A stretch of 64,000 nucleotides of DNA, taken from contig CAMHQC010000004.1 in the NCBI GenBank assembly GCA_946187325.1, forward strand, positions 1 to 64,000, written 5' to 3'. The translations under genes were made by a program, and so were the position numbers. Under the pieces are notes generated by a model. It saw only the letters and a list, made by a program, of their open reading frames with translations, made no database searches and had not been told where the DNA came from. Position 1 is the first letter of the stretch; every line of letters begins with the position of its first letter. The DNA comes from an uncultured Clostridia bacterium. Lineage in GTDB: Bacteria; Bacillota; Clostridia; Oscillospirales; Acutalibacteraceae. Below, piece by piece: positions 1-6,354 of the stretch.

Positions 1-178
1 TTCGATTTCGGAGACGTTTACTTAAATTTCATTGGGGAATATGCACAAGTTTACATCTAAAACTTTGTGCAGAAAGCAGAAACTTGTATTTTTTTAAATT
101 TTTCGCTGATTTTTGAAACTTTTTCCTGATTTTATGATGCTACTATAGTAGATATTATTAGTTGTAAGAATACCGAAA
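1..178 (+). repeat. Decayed copy of a BspA-type upstream region
   Basis: This stretch resembles the region before the LRR gene at the right edge (about 63455-63535). Both contain a poly-T/TTTTTCG run, then TTTTTGAAACTTTTTC, TGATTT and CTACTATAGT, in the same order. The ACTATAGT palindrome lies at about 151-158 here. At the right edge the block is followed by a ribosome binding site and an LRR gene; here it runs into a short coding remnant. I read it as a duplicated promoter or regulatory region whose gene was deleted. The similarity was judged by eye. Confidence 0.5.
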
Positions 179-291
179 AAACATCGATCAACGGCTCCGA
201 GCGTACAATTACCAAAGGTACCGATGGCGACGGAAAGTCCTACGTCCAAAACGGTAAAGCTAAAATAACGAGCGATACCAACGAGAAATAA
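130..291 (+). pseudogene. C-terminal remnant of a lost secreted or surface gene
   Basis: An open frame of about 53 codons runs to the TAA at 289-291, from just after a TGA at 127-129. It has no ATG start and no ribosome binding site. The end of the frame is polar and Gly/Thr/Lys-rich (it includes TDGDGKSYVQNGKAK), like the tail of an exported protein. It is directly followed by a good terminator, as a true gene end would be. It most likely is the last piece of a gene whose body was deleted between the promoter block and this tail. The original product is not identifiable. Confidence 0.3.
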
Positions 292-330
292 ATACCTTTT
301 CTATTTGTTAAAATTAAATATGTATTAACA

Positions 331-373
331 ACAAACTCGGCTGACTCAAATGAGCCCGTCGAGTTTGTTTTTT
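331..373 (+). terminator. Rho-independent terminator
   Basis: The 9-bp arms ACAAACTCG (331-339) and CGAGTTTGT (360-368) pair, with an inner GGCT/AGCC pairing, and are followed by a run of T. It closes the transcript of the remnant frame before it. Confidence 0.8.
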
Positions 374-536
374 CTTGTCAAAACATAGTGTTTACAAAAT
401 TGTGTGTGATATTTAGTGCATTATATACATATTAAGGTCGAATATTTCTATATGTCGAATTATGATGTTTTGTGTCAAAAAACTATTATTTATGATAAAA
501 TATATTTAGTTGTTTTTTATTAAGGTGGTGAATTAC
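374..536. other. AT-rich intergenic region
   Basis: This very AT-rich stretch separates the terminator from the next gene. TATGATAAAAT at about 491-501 could serve as a -10 region, but no convincing -35 is seen. Nothing else was recognised. Confidence 0.4.
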
Positions 537-1181
537 TTGGAATATATTGATATAAATAATATGGAGCTGTTATATAGAAATAATTGCAAGAAGCTATCTA
601 ATTTTTTTTCAACACTTAAATTTTTATATAAATCTCAAAAGAATGAAAAGAATAATTTATTAATTAGAAAAAACAATGATGAGCTAAAAATAATAAAAAT
701 GCTTGGATGGTTTCTTTTAAAATATTTTTTAATCACTCATGAAATATCACGTACAAGGAAAAAAATAATTTTTATGATGTATAATAAGGACTCTTCTCGT
801 TTAGATGAAATAGAATTTGAGAATATATTAAGTAATGCTTCTAATTTGTGGTTAGACCAATCATATTTCAAAATAAAACTATTAAAGGATTATTGTGATA
901 CACTTTTATCTGACCCTTATATGTGTTCATCTATTTGTGAAGAATCAGGAATGTCAAGGGAAGAATACTATGAAGAAAGAGATAAAGCGCTTATTGTAAT
1001 GGTGAATTCATATGAAAAATACTTAAAAGAGTATTGGGAATCTCAGAAAAAAACAATTAACAAACTTCATATTCCTACAAGAGTTAATTATTCTGAGCAA
1101 GCAAAATTATCGTTGGAAAACTATAACCGTAGCTTTGATGATGATACTCTTCTTAACAAGGAGGAAGATAATAATGTTTAA
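537..1181 (+). CDS. Hypothetical protein, first gene of a ParA-like pair
   Basis: The product has 214 residues and I do not recognise the family. I chose the TTG at 537 because AAGGTGG (522-528) lies eight bases before it; a longer open frame reaches 510 with no ribosome binding site. The protein is Lys/Asn/Glu-rich with predicted helices throughout, a hydrophobic patch near residues 55-65 (MLGWFLLKYFLI) and an acidic middle (EESGMSREEYYEERDK). No signal peptide or clear membrane segment is seen. The codon use is far more AT-rich than the core genes later in the window, which suggests acquisition. Its 3' end overlaps the next start by eight bases, so it is translationally coupled to the ATPase and is probably its partner. 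Confidence 0.6.
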   Translation: MEYIDINNMELLYRNNCKKLSNFFSTLKFLYKSQKNEKNNLLIRKNNDELKIIKMLGWFLLKYFLITHEISRTRKKIIFMMYNKDSSRLDEIEFENILSNASNLWLDQSYFKIKLLKDYCDTLLSDPYMCSSICEESGMSREEYYEERDKALIVMVNSYEKYLKEYWESQKKTINKLHIPTRVNYSEQAKLSLENYNRSFDDDTLLNKEEDNNV

Positions 1182-2406
1182 AAAGTTGGCAATTATCAGT
1201 GGGAAAGGCGGAAGCGGAAAAACAAGTTTTGCGTTAGCTATTGCAAAAACTTTGTCTGATTTAAAAATAAAGGTTTTATTAATTGATTGTGATATGAGTA
1301 CTCATGGTGCGACATTTTTTATGAAACCAATGATTGAGAGCCGGAAAAATGATCTTAAAGAATTAGTATCAGTAGATAATATTTTATTATCAACTGATAT
1401 GCCGCCATTTGGATTTTTTTCAGAACCTGGCGCCAACCTAATCAATAATTACAATAATAGCTTGTTTACAAAAATTAGTGAAAGTGTTTTATATAATCAA
1501 AATGAAAAATTCACATATGAAAAGCTATTAAAAGTTGATGATTATATGTATTTTCTTCCATCAGATGTTTCGATTTCTAATTCTAAAGAAAACGATTCTA
1601 AATATGTATATGAGGCTTTTAAAAATTGTGTAAATAAGGAAATCAATGAGGAATTTGAAGTTGTTATATTTGATTGCCAAGCGGGGTATTCTGAATTCAC
1701 AAGAAACATAATTAGTATTTCGGATTTGTGTTTGTTGGTGTCCGAGCCCGATTCGGTAAGTGCTGCGGCAAATAAAGCACTTTGTTTTCAAGTTGGTATA
1801 GAACTTCAAGACGTTAACTGTTATCAATTATTTAACAAAATTACGGAGGAAGAAGCAAAGCATTATTCTAAAGTAACAACAAGTGCTTTTTTTGCAAATA
1901 TCCCACCTGTAATTTTTAATTGGTCTGTTAGAAAGACTTTTTTGTTTTCTAAGATTCCTTCGATTGAAACAGTAGATTTAGAATTTGGCAAGTGTTTACT
2001 AAATATATTACAAATTCTTTTTCCTGAATATCAAGAAGAAATAGATCCAATTCAAAAAAGAATTAACAGTTTAAAGAAAGATAGATTGGAGTTACAGATT
2101 GAGCACTTAGAAAAAAAAGAAAAAAATGAAAAAAGGGTTAGATTTCTTAAGTATTTACAAGTTGTTGCGTTATGTGGTGCAATTTGCCTGCTCTTGTTAA
2201 TTACATATTTTAATTATTTTGGTAAACTATCAAATAATAATTTGTTGTTTTATGCGACAGTTGTTTTAATATTGGTAGAAATAATTCTATTATCGATTAA
2301 AAGGCACTCAACAACTATTACGAATGATGAATTACATGCTTTGCAGGAAGAATTTGACAATCTGCAATATGAAGATTTTTTCCCTGATTTAGGAGAAAAA
2401 ACATAA
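1174..2406 (+). CDS. ParA/MinD-type P-loop ATPase with membrane tail
   Basis: The protein has 410 residues. The start is the ATG at 1174, nine bases after AAGGAGG (1158-1164). The N-terminus has the deviant Walker A motif SGKGGSGKTS with the signature lysine, then LLIDCDMSTHG (A' region) and VVIFDCQAGYSE (switch II/Walker B). These place it in the MinD/ParA/Mrp class of dimerising ATPases. Residues about 298-330 are a charged helix, probably a coiled coil. Two hydrophobic helices follow (LQVVALCGAICLLLLI and FYATVVLILVEIILLSI), then an acidic cytosolic tail. A ParA-type ATPase anchored by two C-terminal membrane helices is not a standard partition protein. No ParB gene or parS-like site is seen nearby. 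The role is unknown; it is linked only to the upstream gene. Confidence 0.8.
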   Translation: MFKKLAIISGKGGSGKTSFALAIAKTLSDLKIKVLLIDCDMSTHGATFFMKPMIESRKNDLKELVSVDNILLSTDMPPFGFFSEPGANLINNYNNSLFTKISESVLYNQNEKFTYEKLLKVDDYMYFLPSDVSISNSKENDSKYVYEAFKNCVNKEINEEFEVVIFDCQAGYSEFTRNIISISDLCLLVSEPDSVSAAANKALCFQVGIELQDVNCYQLFNKITEEEAKHYSKVTTSAFFANIPPVIFNWSVRKTFLFSKIPSIETVDLEFGKCLLNILQILFPEYQEEIDPIQKRINSLKKDRLELQIEHLEKKEKNEKRVRFLKYLQVVALCGAICLLLLITYFNYFGKLSNNNLLFYATVVLILVEIILLSIKRHSTTITNDELHALQEEFDNLQYEDFFPDLGEKT

Positions 2407-2430
2407 TTAAATAGTGAATAATAAAAATCT

Positions 2431-2466
2431 GGGACAACTATCAATTGGTAGCTGTCCCATTATATT
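2431..2466. terminator. Bidirectional terminator between convergent genes
   Basis: GGGACAACTATC (2431-2442) pairs with GGTAGCTGTCCC (2447-2458) through G-U wobbles around an AATT loop. AT-rich sequence lies on both sides. It serves the ATPase gene on the plus strand and the kinase gene on the minus strand. Confidence 0.7.
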
Positions 2467-2479
2467 CTATAATTCCATA

Positions 2480-3781
2480 TTATTTTTTAGATAGCCCGTC
2501 AAAACGGATTGTAATGGATTTGGTGAAGGAGTCGTTATTGTCGAATTTGTTTATTAAAATACTTGCGTTTGATTTTTTGACGATATCGGGGATTGAATTA
2601 TTATTCTCTATAGAAATGCCGTTATCCATAACCGTCAGCTCGTAGATATCGTTCGGTTGGGAGATTTTGATTGAAATTCTGCCCGGAATTTCAGGATTGT
2701 TTTCGATATCGACTATTGAATTCGTTATCAGATTTCGCAATAAAGCTTCGAAGCCGGATAACGATATGATGTTGTTGAGAAGATAGTTTATGTTACAGTC
2801 AGCGCTGAGATTATAGTCGATTCCGCGGGACGCGGATTTTATGTATAAATCGAGGAGAACCGCGTCGATATCGGCGTTGCCCGTCGAGGCGAGATTTTTG
2901 CTTTTGATAAGTAAGTCGTTTACATATTCGTCGCGCTGATTTATAGAGGTCAAAAGCTTGTCTGTTAATTCCGTGCTATTCAACGCCTTTAATTCGCTCT
3001 CGAGTGACTGCATAATGTGGTTGTCGAGATGTATTATGCTCGAAAGCGAAGTGTTCTCGTTTGATAACTTTTCTATTTCTTTACTCTTTTCAGCGAGTTC
3101 AATTTTAGAGTATTCCTCGGCGCGTAGCTTTAAGCGTTTGCGGTAGTGTAAAGTTATTTTCCTTTTTATCCAGAAAAACAATCCTAAAGAAGAAATTATA
3201 ATACCAATTGCAAATATTGTAATTGTTGCAACTGACATACTTTCTTTATATAGGCATTCAATAATTAAAATAGGACCAGATATAAATAATCCTATTTCAA
3301 AATTATTCTTTGTATTGAAAAATGCTATTCCGTTTCGAAAGCGTCTTATTTTCATGAATAATAATGTTAGTATTATTTGTAATATTGAAGAGAAAATATC
3401 GTTAATAATATTTGAACTGTTTATTCCAATAAAGAATAGTATTGTCCCTGTAATTATTACTGAAATGATTTCTAAACCATATGAAATACCTGATGAAATT
3501 AGACTTAATGGAATTGATGAAAAATAGTTTTTTATATCTAAGGAAGTACAAAATAATATTATTAATATTATAAAAATCAAACGATAGTATTCAATTTGAT
3601 TTAACCTTAATACTGTTCCTAAGGCTGAAACTAAAACTATGCCTAGTGAAGAGTAAATTTTTAAATGCCACTTAAGGTTAAGGTTTTTTGATTTTTTATA
3701 AATATAAAAAGTACAAAAACTACTTGTTATTAGTAGAATGAAATATCGAAAAAAATCAATATTATGAATGCTCATTTTCAT
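2480..3781 (-). CDS. GHKL-type sensor histidine kinase (AgrC-like layout)
   Basis: The 433-residue membrane protein has about six transmembrane helices in residues 8-205. A linker helix (210-245) and a dimerisation helix with likely phospho-acceptor H251 (IIHLDNHIMQSL) follow. The C-terminal ATPase domain has an N-box at about 350-361 (NLITNSIVDIEN) and a G1 motif (VMDNGIS, about 384-390). This is the AgrC-like arrangement used for peptide sensing. The usual Gly-rich ATP-lid motif after DNG is absent and the lid is short, so activity may be weak or unusual. The sensor half is very AT-rich, whereas the cytosolic half matches neighbouring core genes. The gene lies downstream of a 14-residue peptide ORF and a Spo0A-like regulator on the same strand. 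Confidence 0.8.
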   Translation of the reverse strand: MKMSIHNIDFFRYFILLITSSFCTFYIYKKSKNLNLKWHLKIYSSLGIVLVSALGTVLRLNQIEYYRLIFIILIILFCTSLDIKNYFSSIPLSLISSGISYGLEIISVIITGTILFFIGINSSNIINDIFSSILQIILTLLFMKIRRFRNGIAFFNTKNNFEIGLFISGPILIIECLYKESMSVATITIFAIGIIISSLGLFFWIKRKITLHYRKRLKLRAEEYSKIELAEKSKEIEKLSNENTSLSSIIHLDNHIMQSLESELKALNSTELTDKLLTSINQRDEYVNDLLIKSKNLASTGNADIDAVLLDLYIKSASRGIDYNLSADCNINYLLNNIISLSGFEALLRNLITNSIVDIENNPEIPGRISIKISQPNDIYELTVMDNGISIENNNSIPDIVKKSNASILINKFDNNDSFTKSITIRFDGLSKK

Positions 3782-3830
3782 ATCACCACTTCCTGATATA
3801 AATAATAATATTATAATAACATAATATTAT

Positions 3831-3871
3831 AAAAAAAGAAACGTCTATTTTAAAAAACAAATAGACGTTTC
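3831..3871 (-). terminator. Terminator or attenuator between peptide and kinase genes
   Basis: The 13-bp arms GAAACGTCTATTT (3838-3850) and AAATAGACGTTTC (3859-3871) form a perfect hairpin. On the minus strand it is followed by seven T (3837-3831). It separates the peptide ORF from the kinase gene, so the peptide message would be short and abundant and the kinase would depend on read-through or its own promoter. Confidence 0.8.
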
Positions 3872-3885
3872 CTTGTTGTTTTAGT

Positions 3886-3930
3886 TTAATGTCTTCTTAA
3901 TAATCTTACAATGTAGTACCACCAACTCAT
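3886..3930 (-). CDS. 14-residue peptide MSWWYYIVRLLRRH (candidate signal)
   Basis: The frame codes for MSWWYYIVRLLRRH and ends in TAA. It is shorter than ordinary ORF cutoffs. The support is a near-ideal ribosome binding site (AAAGGAGG on the minus strand) nine bases before the ATG, a following terminator, and its place between a Spo0A-like regulator and a GHKL kinase. The peptide has an aromatic N-terminal half (WWYY) and a cationic C-terminal half (RLLRRH) and could be amphipathic. It is not AgrD-like: there is no Cys and no acidic tail, and no processing protease is encoded nearby. It could be a linear pheromone sensed by the kinase or a membrane-active peptide controlled by the pair. The function is inferred from context only. 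Confidence 0.6.
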   Translation of the reverse strand: MSWWYYIVRLLRRH

Positions 3931-3974
3931 GGATATTTCCCTCCTTTGCATTAATTTGTTAATACAAAGGTACC

Positions 3975-3991
3975 AATTTTTCGGAAAAATT
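3975..3991. promoter_or_regulatory. Palindrome upstream of the peptide ORF
   Basis: AATTTTTCGGAAAAATT is a near-perfect palindrome about 45 bases before the peptide start. Its TCGGAAAAAT half resembles the TTGGAAAATG direct repeats before the regulator gene (4935-4954), suggesting that one regulator binds both. This is an inference. Confidence 0.4.
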
Positions 3992-4075
3992 CTGATTAGT
4001 TGGCGGGATTTCTTTTTGTGAGAATTTGTTATTTTCTGTTATATATCGTTGGTTATTGTGCTTTTGAAAAAGAAA

Positions 4076-4098
4076 AAGGATGCCGAAACGGCATCCTT
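4076..4098 (-). terminator. Terminator of the Spo0A-like regulator gene
   Basis: AAGGATGCCG and CGGCATCCTT form a perfect 10-bp stem with a three-base AAA loop. On the minus strand it is followed by TTTTTCTTTTTC. It separates the regulator transcript from the peptide gene. Confidence 0.85.
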
Positions 4099-4112
4099 GT
4101 TATAAAACTATT

Positions 4113-4892
4113 TTATTTTAATACCTTATCTGCATAGTAGAAGATAAACTCTGTAGCGGTGGGGTGGCCTCTGTCGGGATTTATGTAGGCGGTATATTGC
4201 TTTTCGAGAGTTTCGGTATCGGTAGTGTTCCACGCTCTGTTTATAGCTCCCTGCATAGCCCGCTCTACGCTTGGGGTAGATACCGAATAGCTCTTAGCTA
4301 TCATTGCCGAAAGATTCGGCCGTTCTTTATCGCAGGTTAGCTCGATAGCGTCTCTTAGATACTTTCTGCCCTTAACTCTCGGCGATATTCCGATTAAATC
4401 CAATTCCTCGGAAATTCTTTCCTTTAGCCTCGTGCGGTATTCCAACGCCGCTTCAAGCTGAGTTTTATTATTTTCGTACAGCTCGTCATCGCAGCAGTTG
4501 TATGTTTCGTTGTAGGTTCTGAATAAATCCAGAACCATTTTTGCGTTATAGTCCTTTTGATTCTTAGTTATTATAAAATCAGCTCCGAGATTTCGAGCCA
4601 TTTTATGAGTGGACGAGCTGACGTTGTTGGTTACTACAATGATATACGGGTTAGTTGATAAGGGGTGTTCTCTAAGGCTCTTTAGAAAATCGAGACCTGT
4701 TCCTTCGCCAAGCTGCAGTTCAAGGTCAACAACGATTGAATTAGGTTTGAGCTTTTCGCACATCTCGAGAGCTTTGGACGCGCTGTTTGTCGAACCTAAA
4801 TAATTGACTAACGGATATCTTTTAGAGAGCTGTTCGTATTGGTGTATTACTTTTGCGTCATCTTCTAAAACGAGTAACCCTATTTCTGTCAT
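4113..4892 (-). CDS. Response regulator with Spo0A-type DNA-binding domain
   Basis: The protein has 259 residues. I chose the ATG at 4892 because AAGGGAG lies nine bases before it; the ATG nine bases further upstream touches that site. The receiver domain (about 1-120) has the acidic pocket (VLEDD), phospho-acceptor Asp (SIVVDLELQ), switch Thr (IIVVTNN) and conserved Lys (FIITKN). The C-terminal 110 residues match the Spo0A effector domain: KGRKYLRDAIEL, IAKSYSVSTPSVERAM, AINRAW and a final TATEFIFYYADKVL, equivalent to the PTNSEFIA end of Spo0A. Spo0A itself is normally the sporulation master regulator. This copy is a paralog tied to a dedicated kinase and a small peptide, so it probably controls a local response. 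Direct repeats overlap its own promoter. Confidence 0.85.
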   Translation of the reverse strand: MTEIGLLVLEDDAKVIHQYEQLSKRYPLVNYLGSTNSASKALEMCEKLKPNSIVVDLELQLGEGTGLDFLKSLREHPLSTNPYIIVVTNNVSSSTHKMARNLGADFIITKNQKDYNAKMVLDLFRTYNETYNCCDDELYENNKTQLEAALEYRTRLKERISEELDLIGISPRVKGRKYLRDAIELTCDKERPNLSAMIAKSYSVSTPSVERAMQGAINRAWNTTDTETLEKQYTAYINPDRGHPTATEFIFYYADKVLK

Positions 4893-4915
4893 AGTTCTCA
4901 TCTCCCTTGAATGTA

Positions 4916-4954
4916 ATTATACTACATAAATCTACATTTTCCAACATTTTCCAA
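4916..4954 (-). promoter_or_regulatory. Regulator promoter with two tandem 10-bp boxes
   Basis: On the minus strand TTGGAA (4944-4939) and TATAAT (4921-4916) are separated by 17 bases. TTGGAAAATG occurs twice back to back (4935-4944 and 4945-4954), and the proximal copy contains the -35. Boxes spaced exactly one helical turn apart over a -35 are typical of response-regulator autoregulation. Confidence 0.55.
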
Positions 4955-4962
4955 CAAATTTC

Positions 4963-4996
4963 TTCACAAAAATCAATTATCGTACAATTTTGTGAA
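4963..4996. promoter_or_regulatory. Inverted repeat, candidate XRE operator
   Basis: TTCACAAAA (4963-4971) and TTTTGTGAA (4988-4996) are perfect 9-bp arms. They lie just before a TATAAT at 5000-5005 that would serve the XRE gene. This is the expected position for autorepression. Confidence 0.5.
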
Positions 4997-5024
4997 CTTT
5001 ATAATTCATTTATAAGGAAAATTT

Positions 5025-5411
5025 GTGGGGATGACTATTGTGAGTAATGAATTTGGAGCATTTTTACAACAAAAAAGGAAGACTTTATGTATCAGCCAAA
5101 GAGTTTTTGCGCAGTTGGTCGGGATTTCATACTCGTATATTTCGAGCATTGAAACCGGAAAACGCCCCGCGCCGTCATATGATATTTTAATCAAAATGGA
5201 AAACGAGTTAAGGTTGAAGCCTAAGGAACGGGAGCTGTTTGAACATCTTGCGGCTAAATCAAGAGCCGTTCCGACCGTTTCTCCCAAGATAGCGGATTAC
5301 GTTAATAATAACGATTTCGTGTTTCAAGCCCTCAGCTTCGCCGAGAAAAATAATATTGATGAACATTATTGGCAGGAGTTTTTGGACAAGATTAAAGGGA
5401 AGTATTATTGA
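5025..5411 (+). CDS. XRE-family HTH transcriptional regulator
   Basis: The 128-residue protein begins with a Cro/C1-type helix-turn-helix (about residues 11-68). Its core is QRVFAQLVGISYSYISSIETGKRPAPSYDILIKM split around the recognition turn: ISQRVFAQLVG, then SYSYISSIETGKR, then PAPSYDILIKMENEL. The C-terminal half is helical and probably dimerises. The start is uncertain: GTG 5025, ATG 5031 and GTG 5040 are all in frame; AAGGA (5014-5018) favours 5025. It diverges from the Spo0A-like regulator across a 132-bp region that holds inverted and direct repeats. It may control itself or the neighbouring peptide system. Codon use is close to core genes. Confidence 0.8.
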   Translation: MGMTIVSNEFGAFLQQKRKTLCISQRVFAQLVGISYSYISSIETGKRPAPSYDILIKMENELRLKPKERELFEHLAAKSRAVPTVSPKIADYVNNNDFVFQALSFAEKNNIDEHYWQEFLDKIKGKYY

Positions 5412-5437
5412 TATTTATTTAACTCTCTATAAATATC
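5410..5437 (+). terminator. Weak AT-rich hairpin at the end of the XRE gene
   Basis: GATATTTAT (5410-5418) and ATAAATATC (5429-5437) pair. The stem is AT-only apart from its ends and no T-tract follows, so termination would be weak. The remaining sequence up to 5563 is AT-rich with no recognised feature. Confidence 0.3.
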
Positions 5438-5563
5438 GACAGATAATTCTTTTGCTGTTATTTATAATTTCATTCTAAGATCGATATGTTTATAAATGTA
5501 AAAATAGATTTTGAGGACGCATTAGTTACTTTAGTTACTAATATAAAGAATTATAAAATGTGA

Positions 5564-5592
5564 TTGGCAACACTTTACTTCTATGCTACATT
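5564..5592 (+). promoter_or_regulatory. Promoter of the abiE remnant
   Basis: TTGGCA (5564-5569) and TACATT (5587-5592) are separated by 17 bases. The -10 falls inside the left arm of the 12-bp inverted repeat. Confidence 0.5.
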
Positions 5593-5614
5593 ATGTTGTT
5601 ATATGTAGCATAGA
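5580..5614. promoter_or_regulatory. Perfect 12-bp inverted repeat, AbiEi-type operator
   Basis: TCTATGCTACAT (5580-5591) and ATGTAGCATAGA (5603-5614) match exactly around an 11-base spacer and end at the ribosome binding site. AbiEi antitoxins are known to repress their own operon through inverted repeats, so this is the likely operator of the decayed locus. Confidence 0.7.
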
Positions 5615-5629
5615 GGTAAGGTGATTTTT

Positions 5630-6220
5630 TTGAAAAAACAAATGCTTATAGAATTATCAAAACAAAACAACGGTATTTTGAAGACATCAGATGCTGTTAA
5701 ATTGGGCATTTCAAAACCGTATTTTCTTGATTATGTTAGAAATAACGGATATAGAATGTTGTCAAGAGGTGTATACCTTGCGCCTGATTCGTGGGAGGAT
5801 GGTATGTTTGCACTCCAAAGCAGATATGAAAAAGCTGTGTTTTCTCATGAAACAGCTTTATATTTGCTGGAATTATCCGAACGAGAACCATAAAAATATG
5901 AGGTTACTGTTCCTCACGGGTATAATGCTACTAAATTGAAACAACAAAATGTATATGTGTATTCTGTAAAACCAGAATGGTATTCGGTTGGAGTTATAGA
6001 ATGTAAAACTCCTATGGGAAATAGTGTTAATGTTTATAGTGCTGAGAGAACTCTTTGTGATATTTTTAAGGGCAATTGCAAAATTGAGATTCAGGATAAG
6101 CAGTTTGCGATTAAACAGTATTTAAGAAACCGTGAAAAAAATATTCCCTTGCTCTTGGAATACGCAAAGGAATTTAAAGTTGAAAACGCGGTTAAGCAGT
6201 ATCTGGAGGTTTTGTTATAA
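5630..6220 (+). pseudogene. AbiEi-type antitoxin, interrupted by one stop codon
   Basis: The frame would encode about 196 residues of an AbiEi-like type IV antitoxin/regulator. It has an N-terminal winged-helix (ILKTSDAVKLGISKPYFLDY), then RGVYLAPDSW and AVFSHETALYLLELSEREP. A single in-frame TAA at 5891-5893 then interrupts it. The frame continues without shift as KYEVTVPHGYNATKL, VYSAERTLCDIF and IPLLLEYAKEFKVE, all typical of the family. A one-codon nonsense change explains the break. The start is probably TTG 5630, seven bases after AAGGTG. The promoter and operator before it look intact. Confidence 0.8.
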
Positions 6221-6354
6221 TAAAAACATCAAGGCAGCTAAAAGATTTAGTTCATAATAAATCAGGCGGAGACAGCGCAAAGGCGCAGATTATTATCCGA
6301 AACTACATTATGGAGCGTTTCCTTGAAAGAGTATCTCGCTCTAAATACAGTTGA
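6220..6354 (+). pseudogene. AbiEii-type toxin, 5' fragment only
   Basis: Directly after the antitoxin stop, a frame reads IKTSRQLKDLVHNKS, then AKAQIIIRNYIMERFLERVS, then ends in unrelated sequence at TGA 6352-6354. This is the characteristic N-terminus of AbiEii nucleotidyltransferase toxins, normally about 260-300 residues. The expected TAATG stop/start overlap is TAATA here, so the start codon is lost as well. Only about 42 codons remain and the catalytic region is missing. It converges with a truncated integrase at the same point. Confidence 0.7.

Noticed and set aside
1135-1173. Longer start for the ParA-like ATPase
   Set aside because: The extra residues have no RBS and precede the normal hydrophobic strand; ATG 1174 has an ideal AAGGAGG.
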